Assembly (NCBI GenBank): GCA_030681895.1
Contig: JAUXRI010000064.1
Coordinates: 1 to 64,000 of the forward strand
DNA length: 64,000 nucleotides
Reading direction: 5' to 3'
DNA from: Myxococcales bacterium
GTDB taxonomy: Bacteria > Myxococcota > Myxococcia > Myxococcales > Myxococcaceae
Shown here: piece by piece, positions 46,067 through 55,064 of the stretch
Layout of the letters: each line of letters starts with the position of its first letter
Numbering within the stretch: position 1 is the stretch's first letter
The notes under the pieces: model-generated
Told to the model about the DNA's origin: nothing
Databases searched by the model: none
The model's input: the letters and a program-made list of their open reading frames with translations, nothing else
Position numbers and translations under genes: made by a program

Positions 46067-47740
46067 TCACTTCTTCGGTGGCAGGCGGTGCGGCGACACC
46101 GACGGGCGGGCCCCGGGCGTCGCGGGACGCGCGGGTGGTGGGGCTCCCGGTCTGCGATTCGCCGGCGCCTGCGGGTAGGCCTTGATGTTGGTGCCCTCGC
46201 CGTCTCCCGGCTCGGCGTCACCTTCGGCCATCAGCGCTTGATCGACCTCCACGCTCTCGTCGCCACCAGGAGGCTCGTCGTCACCGGTCTGCGAGCTGGG
46301 CTCGACAGGCTTCTTCGCGAGCAGCGGGTTTCGGGTCGGCGGCGGCGTCGCGTCATCTTTCGAGGCGGCTTTCGGCGCACCGGCGACCTGTGACGGGCGA
46401 GCAGGCGGCGGCGCGCCAGGCTTCGGCCCCGCTGGCACCTGCACCTGCGCGTTCCCCTTCGCGGGAGCGGCCTTCTCGGCCAGCTTCCGGTTCGCGTCGT
46501 CCTGAAGCTTCTGCTCGAACGCGTGGTAGTCGTCCGCCCACCCCTCGGGGTCCGGCAGGTGCTTCTCGCGGTGCTTGAGCGACGGCGCCCAGTGCGTGGT
46601 GACGTTCTCGCCGACGCCGTGAATCAACGGCGGGGGCGGCAAGCCGTACGTCGCAGGGTCGAAGAACTTCTCGGTGAGATCGGTGAAGCCGTACGCGCGA
46701 GCCTTGGCGAGGAAGGTCGGCAGAATGCCGGTCGGCGCGTGGTAGCCGAGCACGTTGCCTTCGCTGTCCTTGGTGACGGGAATGTAGAGCCACAGATCCT
46801 GCGTGCGGTAGTCGCCCTTCTCGTTGAGCGGCAACACCTCGCTGACGGCGATCGTCTTGCGCGAGCCGTCTTGCAGGCGCTCGCAGCAGACGACGAAGTT
46901 GATCGCCGCGGCCACCTGCGCCCGCACGGCCACCATCGGCAGCTCGACCGCGCTCATCAGACACAACGACTCGATGCGGCGCAGCGACTCGGTGGGCGTG
47001 TTGGCGTGCGTCGTCGCCATCGAGCCACCGTGGCCGGTGTTCATCGCCTGCATCAGGTCGAACGCCTCACCGCCGCGGACTTCGCCGACGATGATGCGAT
47101 CGGGCCGCAGTCGCAGCGCCGACTGGAGCAGGTGGCCCATGTTCACCTCGCCCTTGCCGAACTTGTCGGGCGGGCGCGACTCGAAGGGCACCAGGTGCTC
47201 CTGGTTGAGCTGGAGCTCGGCCGAGTCCTCGATGGTGAGGATGCGCTCGTCGTCGGGGATGAGCCCCGAGAGGATGTTGAGGAGCGTCGTCTTGCCGGAG
47301 CCCGTGCCGCCCGAGACGAGCATGTTCAGCTTCACGCGAACGGCGGCCTCGATGACGCGCACCATCGCCGGGGTGATCGAGCCGAACTTCACGAGGTGAT
47401 CGGGCGTGAGCTTGTCGCGGAAGAACTTACGGATGGAGATCGTCGTGCCCTTGCGCGCGATGGGCGGGAGCACCACGTGAATACGGCTGCCGTCAGGCAG
47501 GCGGGCGTCGAGGCGCGGGCGATCTTCCGAGAGCGGGCGGCCGACGTACTGGGCCATGTTGCGCGCCGCGCCGAGCAGGCCTTCTTCGGTGAAGGTCGCG
47601 TCGGTCTTGTAGAGGCGCCCCTTGCGCTCGATCCACACGTCCTTCTCGCCGTTGATCATGATCTCCGACACCGTCTCGTCGTCGAGGTACTGCACGACGG
47701 GCTTCAAGAAGGCGCGGAGTGACTCCTGGAACATCGACAT
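46067..47740 (-). CDS. tadA: TadA/CpaF-type secretion ATPase with Pro-rich tail
   Basis: The 557-residue product powers a Tad pilus or related secretion machine in the cytoplasm. Motifs are an N-terminal helical domain, Walker A GGTGSGKTT at residues 144-151, an Asp box (ILTIEDSAELQL), Walker B LRPDRIIVGEVRGGEAFDLM and the His box (GGSMATTHANTPTESL). The last 130 residues are Pro/Ala-rich and disordered (APPPARPSQVAGAPKAA); known CpaF proteins end shortly after the ATPase. ATG 47740 is used; a GTG at 47749 precedes it. The TadB/TadC and secretin partners are not in this window. Confidence 0.93.
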   Translation of the reverse strand: MSMFQESLRAFLKPVVQYLDDETVSEIMINGEKDVWIERKGRLYKTDATFTEEGLLGAARNMAQYVGRPLSEDRPRLDARLPDGSRIHVVLPPIARKGTTISIRKFFRDKLTPDHLVKFGSITPAMVRVIEAAVRVKLNMLVSGGTGSGKTTLLNILSGLIPDDERILTIEDSAELQLNQEHLVPFESRPPDKFGKGEVNMGHLLQSALRLRPDRIIVGEVRGGEAFDLMQAMNTGHGGSMATTHANTPTESLRRIESLCLMSAVELPMVAVRAQVAAAINFVVCCERLQDGSRKTIAVSEVLPLNEKGDYRTQDLWLYIPVTKDSEGNVLGYHAPTGILPTFLAKARAYGFTDLTEKFFDPATYGLPPPPLIHGVGENVTTHWAPSLKHREKHLPDPEGWADDYHAFEQKLQDDANRKLAEKAAPAKGNAQVQVPAGPKPGAPPPARPSQVAGAPKAASKDDATPPPTRNPLLAKKPVEPSSQTGDDEPPGGDESVEVDQALMAEGDAEPGDGEGTNIKAYPQAPANRRPGAPPPARPATPGARPSVSPHRLPPKK

Positions 47741-47805
47741 GCCGAGCACCCTAGCCCGGTCGATGAGTCAGTGGCGAAGCAGTGCGGCCGTTCTAACGTG
47801 CGGGT

Positions 47806-48444
47806 ATGGCCAGCCGCCGACCTGCTCGTCCCGCGAAGAAGAAGCCCACCGCCAAGCCGAGCCCCGAGCCCGAGACGGTGGCGATCAAGGAAGGCGCTGA
47901 GACCGAACCGCCGCTCCCGAAGAACACCCTGCCCTTCGAGATCGACCCGAAGAAGGTCGAAGACTCGCTCAAGAAGTTCCGCGACCAGCTCGTGCAGCTC
48001 ACCAAGAAGGGCCGCTACACGAAGGTGCGCTTCAAGTTCCGCGGCAAGCAGCTGTTGCCAGACCTGCCCCTCGCGGCCGTCGTCGCCGTCGAAGGCGCCA
48101 CGTTCTACTGGACGGGCCTGCTGCGCCTGCTCGTCTTCAACCTCGCGGGGCGCGCCGTTATCGAGGTCGAGCTGGTGAACGACTCCGAGAAGCGCATCAC
48201 CACGGGCAAAGAGGCGCTGCTCTCGGGCGATCTCGACGAGGCGCTCAAGGCGTTCCGCGAGGCGCTCGACATGGACCCCGAGAACGCGATCGTGCACCTG
48301 AACCTGGGCGTCGCGTACAAGCTCAAGGGCCAGAAAGAGGTCGCGCGCATGGCGTTGTCGAAGGCGAAGGCGCTCGACGCGCACGGCCCGACCGGCATGG
48401 AGGCCGATCGCCTGCTCGCTGGACTCGGTCCGTCGGGCTCGTAG
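47806..48444 (+). CDS. Hypothetical TPR protein
   Basis: The 212-residue product has a basic, Lys/Pro-rich N-terminus (RRPARPAKKKPTAKPSP), a beta-rich middle (GRYTKVRFKFRGKQLLPDLPLAAVVAVEG) and two TPR units near residues 138-195 (GKEALLSGDLDEALKAFREALDMDPENAIVHLNLGVAY). The middle resembles a small unknown domain that myxobacteria use. No signal peptide is present. It starts 66 bases from the divergent TadA start, so the two promoters lie back to back. Confidence 0.8.
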   Translation: MASRRPARPAKKKPTAKPSPEPETVAIKEGAETEPPLPKNTLPFEIDPKKVEDSLKKFRDQLVQLTKKGRYTKVRFKFRGKQLLPDLPLAAVVAVEGATFYWTGLLRLLVFNLAGRAVIEVELVNDSEKRITTGKEALLSGDLDEALKAFREALDMDPENAIVHLNLGVAYKLKGQKEVARMALSKAKALDAHGPTGMEADRLLAGLGPSGS

Positions 48445-48496
48445 CTGCCGGAACGTATGCAGCCTCGCGCGTCGCGGGGTATGGACCTCAGCGCGC

Positions 48497-49798
48497 ATGG
48501 CCGCTCCACGAAAAGCCAGCATCGGCTTCATCTTCGTCACCCTCTTCCTCGACATCCTCGGCATCGGGCTGCTGATCCCCATCGTCCCGAAGCTGGTGCA
48601 GTCGTTCGCGGCGCAGGCGCTGACGGGCTCTGGTGACACGCTCATCGAGCTGCTCCCGCACGACGGCGCGACGCCACAGGAGCTCGCCTCGAAGTGGTAC
48701 GGCTGGCTGATCGCCTCATACGCGGCGATGCAGTTCCTCTTCTCGCCCATCATCGGCGGCCTGTCGGACCGATACGGCCGGCGAAAGGTGCTGCTGCTCT
48801 CGAACTTCGGCCAGGGTCTGGCGTACGTGATGATGGCGCTGGCGCCGTCGCTCGGCTGGCTCTTCGTGAGCCGCCTCATCGCGGGCGTCACGGGCGCGAG
48901 CATCGGCACCGCCACCGCGTACATCGCCGACGTCACGCCGCCCGAGAAGCGCGCGCAGAGCTTCGGGCTGGTGGGCATCGCGTTCGGCCTGGGCTTCATC
49001 TTCGGGCCGCTGATGGGTGGGTTGTTGGGCGGGTGGATTCTGCGGCTGCCCTTCTTCGTCGCCGCTGGTGTCACGCTGGCGAACGCGGCCTGGGGCTTCT
49101 TCGTGCTGCCCGAGAGCCTCGCTGAAGAGAACCGCCGGCCGTTCTCGTGGGCGCGCGCCAACCCGTTCGGCACGCTCAAGGCGCTGGGCCGCTACCCGCT
49201 GGTGTGGGCGATGACGGCGACGGCGTTCCTCTTCAACCTCGGGCAGCGCGCGCTCGAGACGACCTGGGTGCTGGCCACCGAGTACCGCTACGGGTGGGAC
49301 TTGAGAGACGCAGGCATCTCGCTCGCCGCGGTCGGTGTCGGCGCGGCCATCGTTCAAGGCGGCGTGGTTCGTCGGGTGGTGCCGATGTTCGGCGAGCGCC
49401 GCGTCTTCCTCTTCGCAGGGCTCGTCGGCATGGCCGCCTTCATCGGGTACGGCCTCGCGCCGACGGGGCTCGTCGCCTACCTCATCATTCCGTTCGGAGC
49501 CCTCGGCGGCATGGCCGGGCCCGCGGTGCAGGCGTTGCTCTCGCGCGCAGTGCCCGCCAACGAGCAGGGCATGCTGCAGGGAGGCCTGGTCAGCCTCACG
49601 GCGCTCACCCAGGTGATCGGGCCGCCGGTCGCGACGGGCCTGTTCGGTTTCTTCATCAGCACCCAGGCCCCGTTCCAGCTGCCCGGCGCCCCGTTCTTCT
49701 TCGGAGCCGCGTGCATGGCCATCGGCTTGCTGTTCGCGTTGAGGGCCTTCGCGAGGCACCCCGACGTGAAGGCGCCCATCGCAGTCGTCACCAGCTGA
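48497..49798 (+). CDS. MFS transporter, TetA/TCR-type
   Basis: The 433-residue product is a 12-helix major facilitator protein. The loop 2-3 motif GGLSDRYGRRKVLLLS is complete, followed by the AYIADVTPPEKRAQSFG stretch and the SFGLVGIAFGLGFIFGP helix typical of the tetracycline-type drug/H+ antiporters. A substrate cannot be assigned; relatives export antibiotics and other small molecules. No regulatory tetR gene lies close by, and the gene appears to be monocistronic. Confidence 0.92.
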   Translation: MAAPRKASIGFIFVTLFLDILGIGLLIPIVPKLVQSFAAQALTGSGDTLIELLPHDGATPQELASKWYGWLIASYAAMQFLFSPIIGGLSDRYGRRKVLLLSNFGQGLAYVMMALAPSLGWLFVSRLIAGVTGASIGTATAYIADVTPPEKRAQSFGLVGIAFGLGFIFGPLMGGLLGGWILRLPFFVAAGVTLANAAWGFFVLPESLAEENRRPFSWARANPFGTLKALGRYPLVWAMTATAFLFNLGQRALETTWVLATEYRYGWDLRDAGISLAAVGVGAAIVQGGVVRRVVPMFGERRVFLFAGLVGMAAFIGYGLAPTGLVAYLIIPFGALGGMAGPAVQALLSRAVPANEQGMLQGGLVSLTALTQVIGPPVATGLFGFFISTQAPFQLPGAPFFFGAACMAIGLLFALRAFARHPDVKAPIAVVTS

Positions 49799-50017
49799 CT
49801 ACTTCGAGATCGGCGTCTCGGCTTCGCCGGCGCCGCGCTCTTCCTGGTACTGCTTGGGGTTGGTGCCCCACGTGAAGTCGGCGGGCACCTTGCCTCCACC
49901 GCGCTGCTCGCTCCCGGTGCCCCACTCGGAGTCCTGGTGGACGATGTCGGTGGTCGGGCGGCCCTTGAACGGAACGGGCAGCTTCTTCGGATCGCTCGGC
50001 TTGTTCGATGAACCCAT
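49799..50017 (-). CDS. Small hypothetical protein
   Basis: The 72-residue product is hydrophilic and without predicted helices (KPSDPKKLPVPFKGRP, ADFTWGTNPKQYQEERG). No family is recognised. It converges on the MFS gene with adjoining stops (no bases between). The ATG at 50017 is the natural start. The sequence is not low-complexity and reads as a real small protein. Confidence 0.6.
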   Translation of the reverse strand: MGSSNKPSDPKKLPVPFKGRPTTDIVHQDSEWGTGSEQRGGGKVPADFTWGTNPKQYQEERGAGEAETPISK

Positions 50018-50153
50018 GGGCCCAGTGATAGCGACACCGCGCGCGGAAGGCTACGGCGACGCACTGGTCCACGGGAATTCCGGGCGCTGGTCCTTCCGCG
50101 CTGAACCGAAGGCCACTACCTGCTGGGGCTCCTCGACGCAGAAGGGACACGCC

Positions 50154-50756
50154 ATGGCCTCAGTGAGAGCGACAAGCACCCAACAGTTCGATGCGCAGTG
50201 GTCGAAGGCCCGGGCCGACGGAAGCGAACAGAGCCATCGGGTCTCGTACGGCGAGGTGAAGGCTGCGCTGGGCGTGCTGAAGGAAAAGGGGCTCACGCGC
50301 AAAGAGGCGCTCCACGCCGCGTCGACGTTCTCTCAAGACCCGGTGCTGACCCGGCCGGCTGCGAAAGAAGCGCTCGCCTTCCTCGCGCTCGTCGGCAAAG
50401 GGAAACCCCTCGACGCCGCCACGGTCGAAGCCATCAAGGCGGACTTCTCGATTCGCGCAGCAAAGCCCTTCAGCTCGCTCGCCGTTCCCGGCCGCGAAGT
50501 GAAGAACACGATCGAGCTCCCCCAGAGCGTGCAGCAGGCGCTCGCCGACACGCGCGAGCCCGACGCCGACGCGACCTGGGAGAGCGTCGTGGCCCGCAAA
50601 GCCACCCTCGCGGGGCAGCCCGTCTACGTCGTGCACTTCAGCGCGCTCGATGACGGAAACGGCGACGCCGAGAAGGTGCGGGTGTTCAGCGCCAGCGGGC
50701 AGCTCCTGGCGAAGGGCTCGCTCTTCGACGGCATGGCCGGCTTCAGCTGGGACTGA
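50154..50756 (+). CDS. Hypothetical protein
   Basis: The 200-residue product has an Ala-rich helical N-terminal half (YGEVKAALGVLKEKGLTRKEALHAASTF) and a C-terminal beta-rich end (QPVYVVHFSALDDGNGDAEKVRVFSASGQLLAKG). It has no signal peptide, Cys, or family I recognise. The ATG at 50154 has a GAAGGGAC site upstream; the open frame to 49854 lies under the divergent small gene and is not credible. Confidence 0.7.
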   Translation: MASVRATSTQQFDAQWSKARADGSEQSHRVSYGEVKAALGVLKEKGLTRKEALHAASTFSQDPVLTRPAAKEALAFLALVGKGKPLDAATVEAIKADFSIRAAKPFSSLAVPGREVKNTIELPQSVQQALADTREPDADATWESVVARKATLAGQPVYVVHFSALDDGNGDAEKVRVFSASGQLLAKGSLFDGMAGFSWD

Positions 50757-50802
50757 AGAGCGGGCCACTGGCCGGGCGCGACTTCGTGGCAGACTTCGTG
50801 AG

Positions 50803-51891
50803 GTGAGCGCTTCGCCGGGCCGGATCCACGCCTTCGACTGGCTGCGCGGCGTCGCCGTAGTAGTGATGATTCAGACGCACTCGTTGGTGCTGCTGCAGAA
50901 GGGTCTCGAGAAAGACCCGTTCCATTCGTGGCTCGTGCGCATCGATGGGCTCGTGGCGCCGTCGTTCATCTTCTCGGCAGGCTTCGCGCTGGCGCTGGTG
51001 CAGGTGCGGGCGGCCCTGGCTGGCGGCTCTCGAAAGGCGCAGGCCCTCAAGACGTTGAAGCGCATCGGCGAAGTGCTGCTGGTGGCGTCGCTGGTGAACA
51101 CCATCTGGTTTCACGCGTGGCGTGAGCCGAAGTGGCTCCTGCGCCTCGACATTCTTCACTGCATCGGGCTCGCGCTGCTGATCGCGCTGCCGTTCCTGGT
51201 GAGCCTCGCGGGCCGGCCGCAGGTGCTGCGCTGGGTGATGCTGGGCCTTGCGGCGCTCGTGTTCGGGCTCTCGCCGCTGACCGAGAACGTCACGGGGTTC
51301 GCGAGCATCTTCGTCAACACCCGCGTCGGCGCGCTCGACGACACCTTGGGCACCACGTTCGCCCTGTTTCCGTGGGCGGGCTACGTCTTCCTCGGAGCCT
51401 CGTTCGGCGCGACCGTGGGCATGATGAAACAGGAAGCCCAATTGTGGCGCTGGTTGGGGCTCCTCTGGGGGCTCGGCGTGGCGCTGTGGATGACAGAAGG
51501 CTTCTGGCGAACCCTCTACCCGGCGCACAACTTCTGGGTGACGAACCCCGCGAACGCCGCGCAGCGGTGGACGCTGGTGCTCTCGGTGATCGCCGTGTTC
51601 CGCGTCATCGAGGTGCGGGTGCCGGGCTCACCGAAGTCGAGGCTCGCGGCGCTGCTCGGCACCTTCGGAGCGTCATCGCTCTCGGCGTACTTCTTCCACG
51701 AGATGCTCCTCTACCAGAACACCGTCGGCGTCTTCACGAAGCTGTTCCGCGAGCGGTGCGACTGGGTGACGTACTGGCCGGTGCTCGCGGCCCTCGTCTT
51801 CTCGACGTGGCTCTGCGTGAAGGCCTGGGAACGGGTCGACCCCAGGCTCCGCGCACTGTTCTCGAAGAAGCAGCCAGCCGTTACTTCGTAG
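50803..51891 (+). CDS. HGSNAT/DUF1624-type membrane acyltransferase
   Basis: The 362-residue product has about ten membrane helices. It opens with HAFDWLRGVAVVVMIQTHSL, the hallmark start of the heparan-alpha-glucosaminide acetyltransferase-like (HGSNAT, DUF1624) family, and includes LDILHCIGLALLIALPFLV. Members move acetyl or acyl groups across the membrane onto sugars. GTG 50803 is chosen since the upstream frame is outside the family start. Its last 11 bases overlap the 3' end of the convergent peroxidase gene. Confidence 0.85.
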   Translation: MSASPGRIHAFDWLRGVAVVVMIQTHSLVLLQKGLEKDPFHSWLVRIDGLVAPSFIFSAGFALALVQVRAALAGGSRKAQALKTLKRIGEVLLVASLVNTIWFHAWREPKWLLRLDILHCIGLALLIALPFLVSLAGRPQVLRWVMLGLAALVFGLSPLTENVTGFASIFVNTRVGALDDTLGTTFALFPWAGYVFLGASFGATVGMMKQEAQLWRWLGLLWGLGVALWMTEGFWRTLYPAHNFWVTNPANAAQRWTLVLSVIAVFRVIEVRVPGSPKSRLAALLGTFGASSLSAYFFHEMLLYQNTVGVFTKLFRERCDWVTYWPVLAALVFSTWLCVKAWERVDPRLRALFSKKQPAVTS

Positions 51892-52408
51892 GCAGCACGG
51901 CCTCGACCTGCTTGCGCACCTCGTGGCTCATCGGCTCGGCCTTCGAGGGCAGGTGCGCGACGACCTTGCCGTCGGTGGCGACCAGGAACTTGTTGAAGTT
52001 CCAGTTCACCTCGCCGCCGTTCTCCTTGAGCCCTTGCAGGTGTTTGTAGAGCGGGTGCGCGGCGTCGCCTTTGACGGCCACCTTCGCGAAGAGCGGGAAC
52101 GTCGTCTTGTACTTGAGGTCGCAGAACGCCTTCACCTCGGCGTTGGTGCCGGGCTCCTGGCCACCGAAGTCGTTCGACGGGAACGCGAGCACCTCGAAGC
52201 CCTTCGCCTTGTACGCCTGGTACAGCTCCTCGAGGCCCTTGTACTGGGGCGTGTAGCCGCACTGCGACGCGGTGTTGACGATCAGCAGCGCCTTGCCCTT
52301 GTACTGCGAGAGCGAGACGTCTTTGCCGTCGATGGTCTGCACTTGAAGATCGTAGAGGCTCATGGGGGCTCCAGCGAGAGAGAGGGACAGCGCGAGGGTG
52401 GTCAGCAT
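51881..52408 (-). CDS. Glutathione-peroxidase-family thiol peroxidase
   Basis: The product from ATG 52408 has 175 residues with a signal-peptide-like start (LTTLALSLSLAGAP). The motifs are NTASQCGYTPQY with the peroxidatic Cys50, AFPSNDFGGQEPG with the Gln, and WNFNKFLV with the Trp and Asn of the catalytic tetrad. A second Cys (AFCDLKYK) is likely the resolving one, so thioredoxin rather than glutathione would be the reductant, as in most bacterial homologues. It is probably periplasmic and protects against peroxides. Confidence 0.93.
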   Translation of the reverse strand: MLTTLALSLSLAGAPMSLYDLQVQTIDGKDVSLSQYKGKALLIVNTASQCGYTPQYKGLEELYQAYKAKGFEVLAFPSNDFGGQEPGTNAEVKAFCDLKYKTTFPLFAKVAVKGDAAHPLYKHLQGLKENGGEVNWNFNKFLVATDGKVVAHLPSKAEPMSHEVRKQVEAVLPTK

Positions 52409-52474
52409 GGCCGCAGAACTAACCACCCACGCCGCGCCCTGCCACCCGTCTTCATTGCGTCGAGGCCCAGCGGC

Positions 52475-53542
52475 TCAGCCGAGCTCTTTCACGAATTGGT
52501 CGAACCGCGACTTGTTCGACGCCTTGTGGAAGGCGTCTTCGCCCGAGATCTTCCCCTCTTCGGCGAGCTTGAAGAGCACGTCGTCCATCGACTGCATGCC
52601 GAGCTGCTTCCCCGACTGGATGATGGAGATGATCATCGGCGTGTTGCCTTCACGGATCACGTTCGGAAGGCCGGGCGTCTTGAGCAGAATCTCGTGCACT
52701 GCCATGCGGCCGCGGCCATCGGGGGTGCGGAGCAGCAACTGCGACACCACCGCCGCCAACGACTCCGACAGCATGGTGCGCACCTGCTGCTGTTGATCGG
52801 TCGGGAACGCATCGATGACGCGATCGATCGTCTTGGGCGCGCTGTTGGTGTGGAGCGTTCCGAACACCAGCACGCCCATCTCGGCGGCGGTGATGGCGAG
52901 GGCGATCGTCTCCATGTCTCGCATTTCGCCGACGAGGATGACGCCGGGGTCCTGGCGAATCGCGCTCCGCAAGGCGTTCGCGAAGCTCTTGGTGTCGTTG
53001 CCCACCTCGCGCTGGCTCAGCGTGCACTTCTTGTTCTGATGCACGAACTCGACGGGATCTTCGATGGTGACGATGTGTTTGGAGTGTTTGGTGTTGATGA
53101 GATCGACGATCGCCGCGAGCGTCGTCGACTTGCCCGAGCCCGTTGGCCCCGTCACCAGCACCAGGCCCTGCTCGAGATCGGCCAGCGCCGACAACGCGGC
53201 CGGCGCCTTGAGGTCTTCGAGTGAGCGGATCTTTTCGGGGATGATGCGGAACACCGCCGCGGCCCCACGCTCCTGGTTGAAGTAGTTCGCGCGGAACCGC
53301 CCGACGCCCGCCAGCGCATAGGCGAAGTCGAGATCGAGGTTGGTGCCGTAGTGGCTCCACTGCTTCTCGTTTGCGAGCTCCTTCAGGTGATCGCGCAGCG
53401 ACTCGTCGCTGAAGGTCGGCCACCCGCCGACGGGCTTCACGCCACCGTGTTGGCGCATGTGGGGCTGCATGCCGGCGGCGAGGTGCAGGTCGCTGCCGCC
53501 CTGGTCCTTGAGCAGCTTGAAGAGTGGGTCGAGGCGGGCCAT
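52475..53542 (-). CDS. pilT: Type IV pilus retraction ATPase PilT
   Basis: The 355-residue product is a hexameric motor that depolymerises type IV pili, driving twitching (social) motility. Motifs are Walker A GPTGSGKST at residues 132-139, Asp box (HIVTIEDPVEF), Walker B (VILVGEMRDMETI) and His box (LVFGTLHTNSA). The C-terminal motif for retraction is normal. It is nine bases downstream of a second PilT-like gene in the same direction, so the two form an operon. No other pil genes are in the window. Confidence 0.95.
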   Translation of the reverse strand: MARLDPLFKLLKDQGGSDLHLAAGMQPHMRQHGGVKPVGGWPTFSDESLRDHLKELANEKQWSHYGTNLDLDFAYALAGVGRFRANYFNQERGAAAVFRIIPEKIRSLEDLKAPAALSALADLEQGLVLVTGPTGSGKSTTLAAIVDLINTKHSKHIVTIEDPVEFVHQNKKCTLSQREVGNDTKSFANALRSAIRQDPGVILVGEMRDMETIALAITAAEMGVLVFGTLHTNSAPKTIDRVIDAFPTDQQQQVRTMLSESLAAVVSQLLLRTPDGRGRMAVHEILLKTPGLPNVIREGNTPMIISIIQSGKQLGMQSMDDVLFKLAEEGKISGEDAFHKASNKSRFDQFVKELG

Positions 53543-53551
53543 GGCGGGTTC

Positions 53552-54955
53552 TCAGGCGAAGCGCTTGGGGTCTTCTGCGTGGCGGCGGGCTTCGGCTTTC
53601 GTCACCTGCCCGCTCTTGACCAGGTCGAACAACGAGTCGTCGAGCAGACACATGCCGTCGTTCTTCGCGGTCTGCATCACGCTGCGAATCTGAAAGGTCT
53701 TCTCTTCACGAATCAGGTTCGAGACCGACGGCTTCACGTAGAGGATCTCGAGCACGGGGATACGCCGCGTCCCGTCGGCCGTGAGCACGAGGCGCTGCGA
53801 GACGATCGCGCGCAGCGACTCCGACACCATGGCCCTGATCTGCGACTGCTGCTTGGGCGGGAACACGTCGAGGATGCGGTTGATGGTGCGCACCGCGTTG
53901 TTGGTGTGCAGGGTGCCCATCACGAGGTGGCCCGTCTCTGCGGCCGAGATGGCGAGCTGAATCGTCTCGAGATCGCGCAGCTCGCCGATGGCGATGATGT
54001 CGGGGTCTTCACGGAGCGCCGCGCGCAAGGCGTTGGCGAAGCTCAAGGTGTGCTTGTTCGCCTGGCGCTGGTTCACCACGCAGCTCTGCGGCGTGTGCAC
54101 GTACTCGATGGGGTCTTCGACGGTGATGATGTGATCGGTGCGCGTGGCGTTGAGCAGGCTGACGAGCGCGGCGAGCGTCGACGACTTGCCGCAGCCGGCC
54201 GGTCCCGTCACCAGCACCAGGCCCTGATGGTAGTCGGTCAACTTCGAGAGACTCGCGGGCAGGCCCAGGCTCTCGAGGGTCGGCGGCTCGGGCGGAATGG
54301 TGCGGAACACGCCGTCCCACCCGCGCTGTTGCTTGTAGAAGGACGCGCGAAAACGGCCGACCCCCGGAAGCGCGAGCGCGACGTCGAAGTCCCAGTTCTC
54401 GTCGAGCAGCTTGCGCTGCGCCGGGTCGAGCGCGTCCTTGAGGATCGACTCGACCGCCACGGCGTCGAGCACGCCCGTCTTCAGTTCCTTGAGCTGGCCG
54501 TTGACGCGCATCTGCAGCGGCGCACCACCGTGAATGTGCACGTCGCTCGCCTTCGCCTCGACGGCTTTGGTGAGGATCTGGTTGAGCGTCGGGAGCTTGC
54601 TGGCAGGACCAGCACGCGTCACCTGAACGGCGGGGCCGGCAGGCGCTGCAGCCGCCACAGGCGCGGGTGCCGCCGCGGGCGCTGGTGCTGAGGGCTTCGC
54701 GGCGACAGGCGCGGCTGTGGGAGCCGAGGAAGCCGGTGCCGGGGCGCCCCCACCCTGCTTCGCGAGGTACTGCGCCTGAGCCTGCGCGAGCCACTTCGCC
54801 TGGTCGGCGCTGATGAACTTGAGCTCCTGCAGGAGCGCGCTGAGGGGCTTTGGATCAGACGCCTGTCGCTGCGCGGCAGAGGTGAGCTGCTCCTGGCTGA
54901 TGAGCTTGTAGTGAACGGCGATTCGACCGAGCAGCGCGTCTTCTTGACTCTGCAT
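53552..54955 (-). CDS. PilT-like ATPase with N-terminal extension
   Basis: The 467-residue product combines an N-terminal segment of about 60 residues (GRIAVHYKLISQEQLTSAAQ, a short helical domain seen also at the start of GspE/PilB-type proteins), a Pro/Ala-rich linker (about residues 65-120) and a PilT core. Walker A reads GPAGCGKSS, Walker B IAIGELRDLETI, His box LVMGTLHTNNA. Known homologues act as accessory retraction motors (PilU-like) or as regulators of pilus activity. The extension separates it from standard PilU. It heads the two-gene pil operon. Confidence 0.9.
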   Translation of the reverse strand: MQSQEDALLGRIAVHYKLISQEQLTSAAQRQASDPKPLSALLQELKFISADQAKWLAQAQAQYLAKQGGGAPAPASSAPTAAPVAAKPSAPAPAAAPAPVAAAAPAGPAVQVTRAGPASKLPTLNQILTKAVEAKASDVHIHGGAPLQMRVNGQLKELKTGVLDAVAVESILKDALDPAQRKLLDENWDFDVALALPGVGRFRASFYKQQRGWDGVFRTIPPEPPTLESLGLPASLSKLTDYHQGLVLVTGPAGCGKSSTLAALVSLLNATRTDHIITVEDPIEYVHTPQSCVVNQRQANKHTLSFANALRAALREDPDIIAIGELRDLETIQLAISAAETGHLVMGTLHTNNAVRTINRILDVFPPKQQSQIRAMVSESLRAIVSQRLVLTADGTRRIPVLEILYVKPSVSNLIREEKTFQIRSVMQTAKNDGMCLLDDSLFDLVKSGQVTKAEARRHAEDPKRFA

Positions 54956-55064
54956 GCGGCGCGCAGCCTAGCCCGCCACGCGAGTGAGTCGATCGACAAC
55001 GCGCGCGGGTGAAGAAAGGTGAAGAGGTGTGTGCGGCCGAAGGTTGCTGGTTAGGGTGCGCAGC

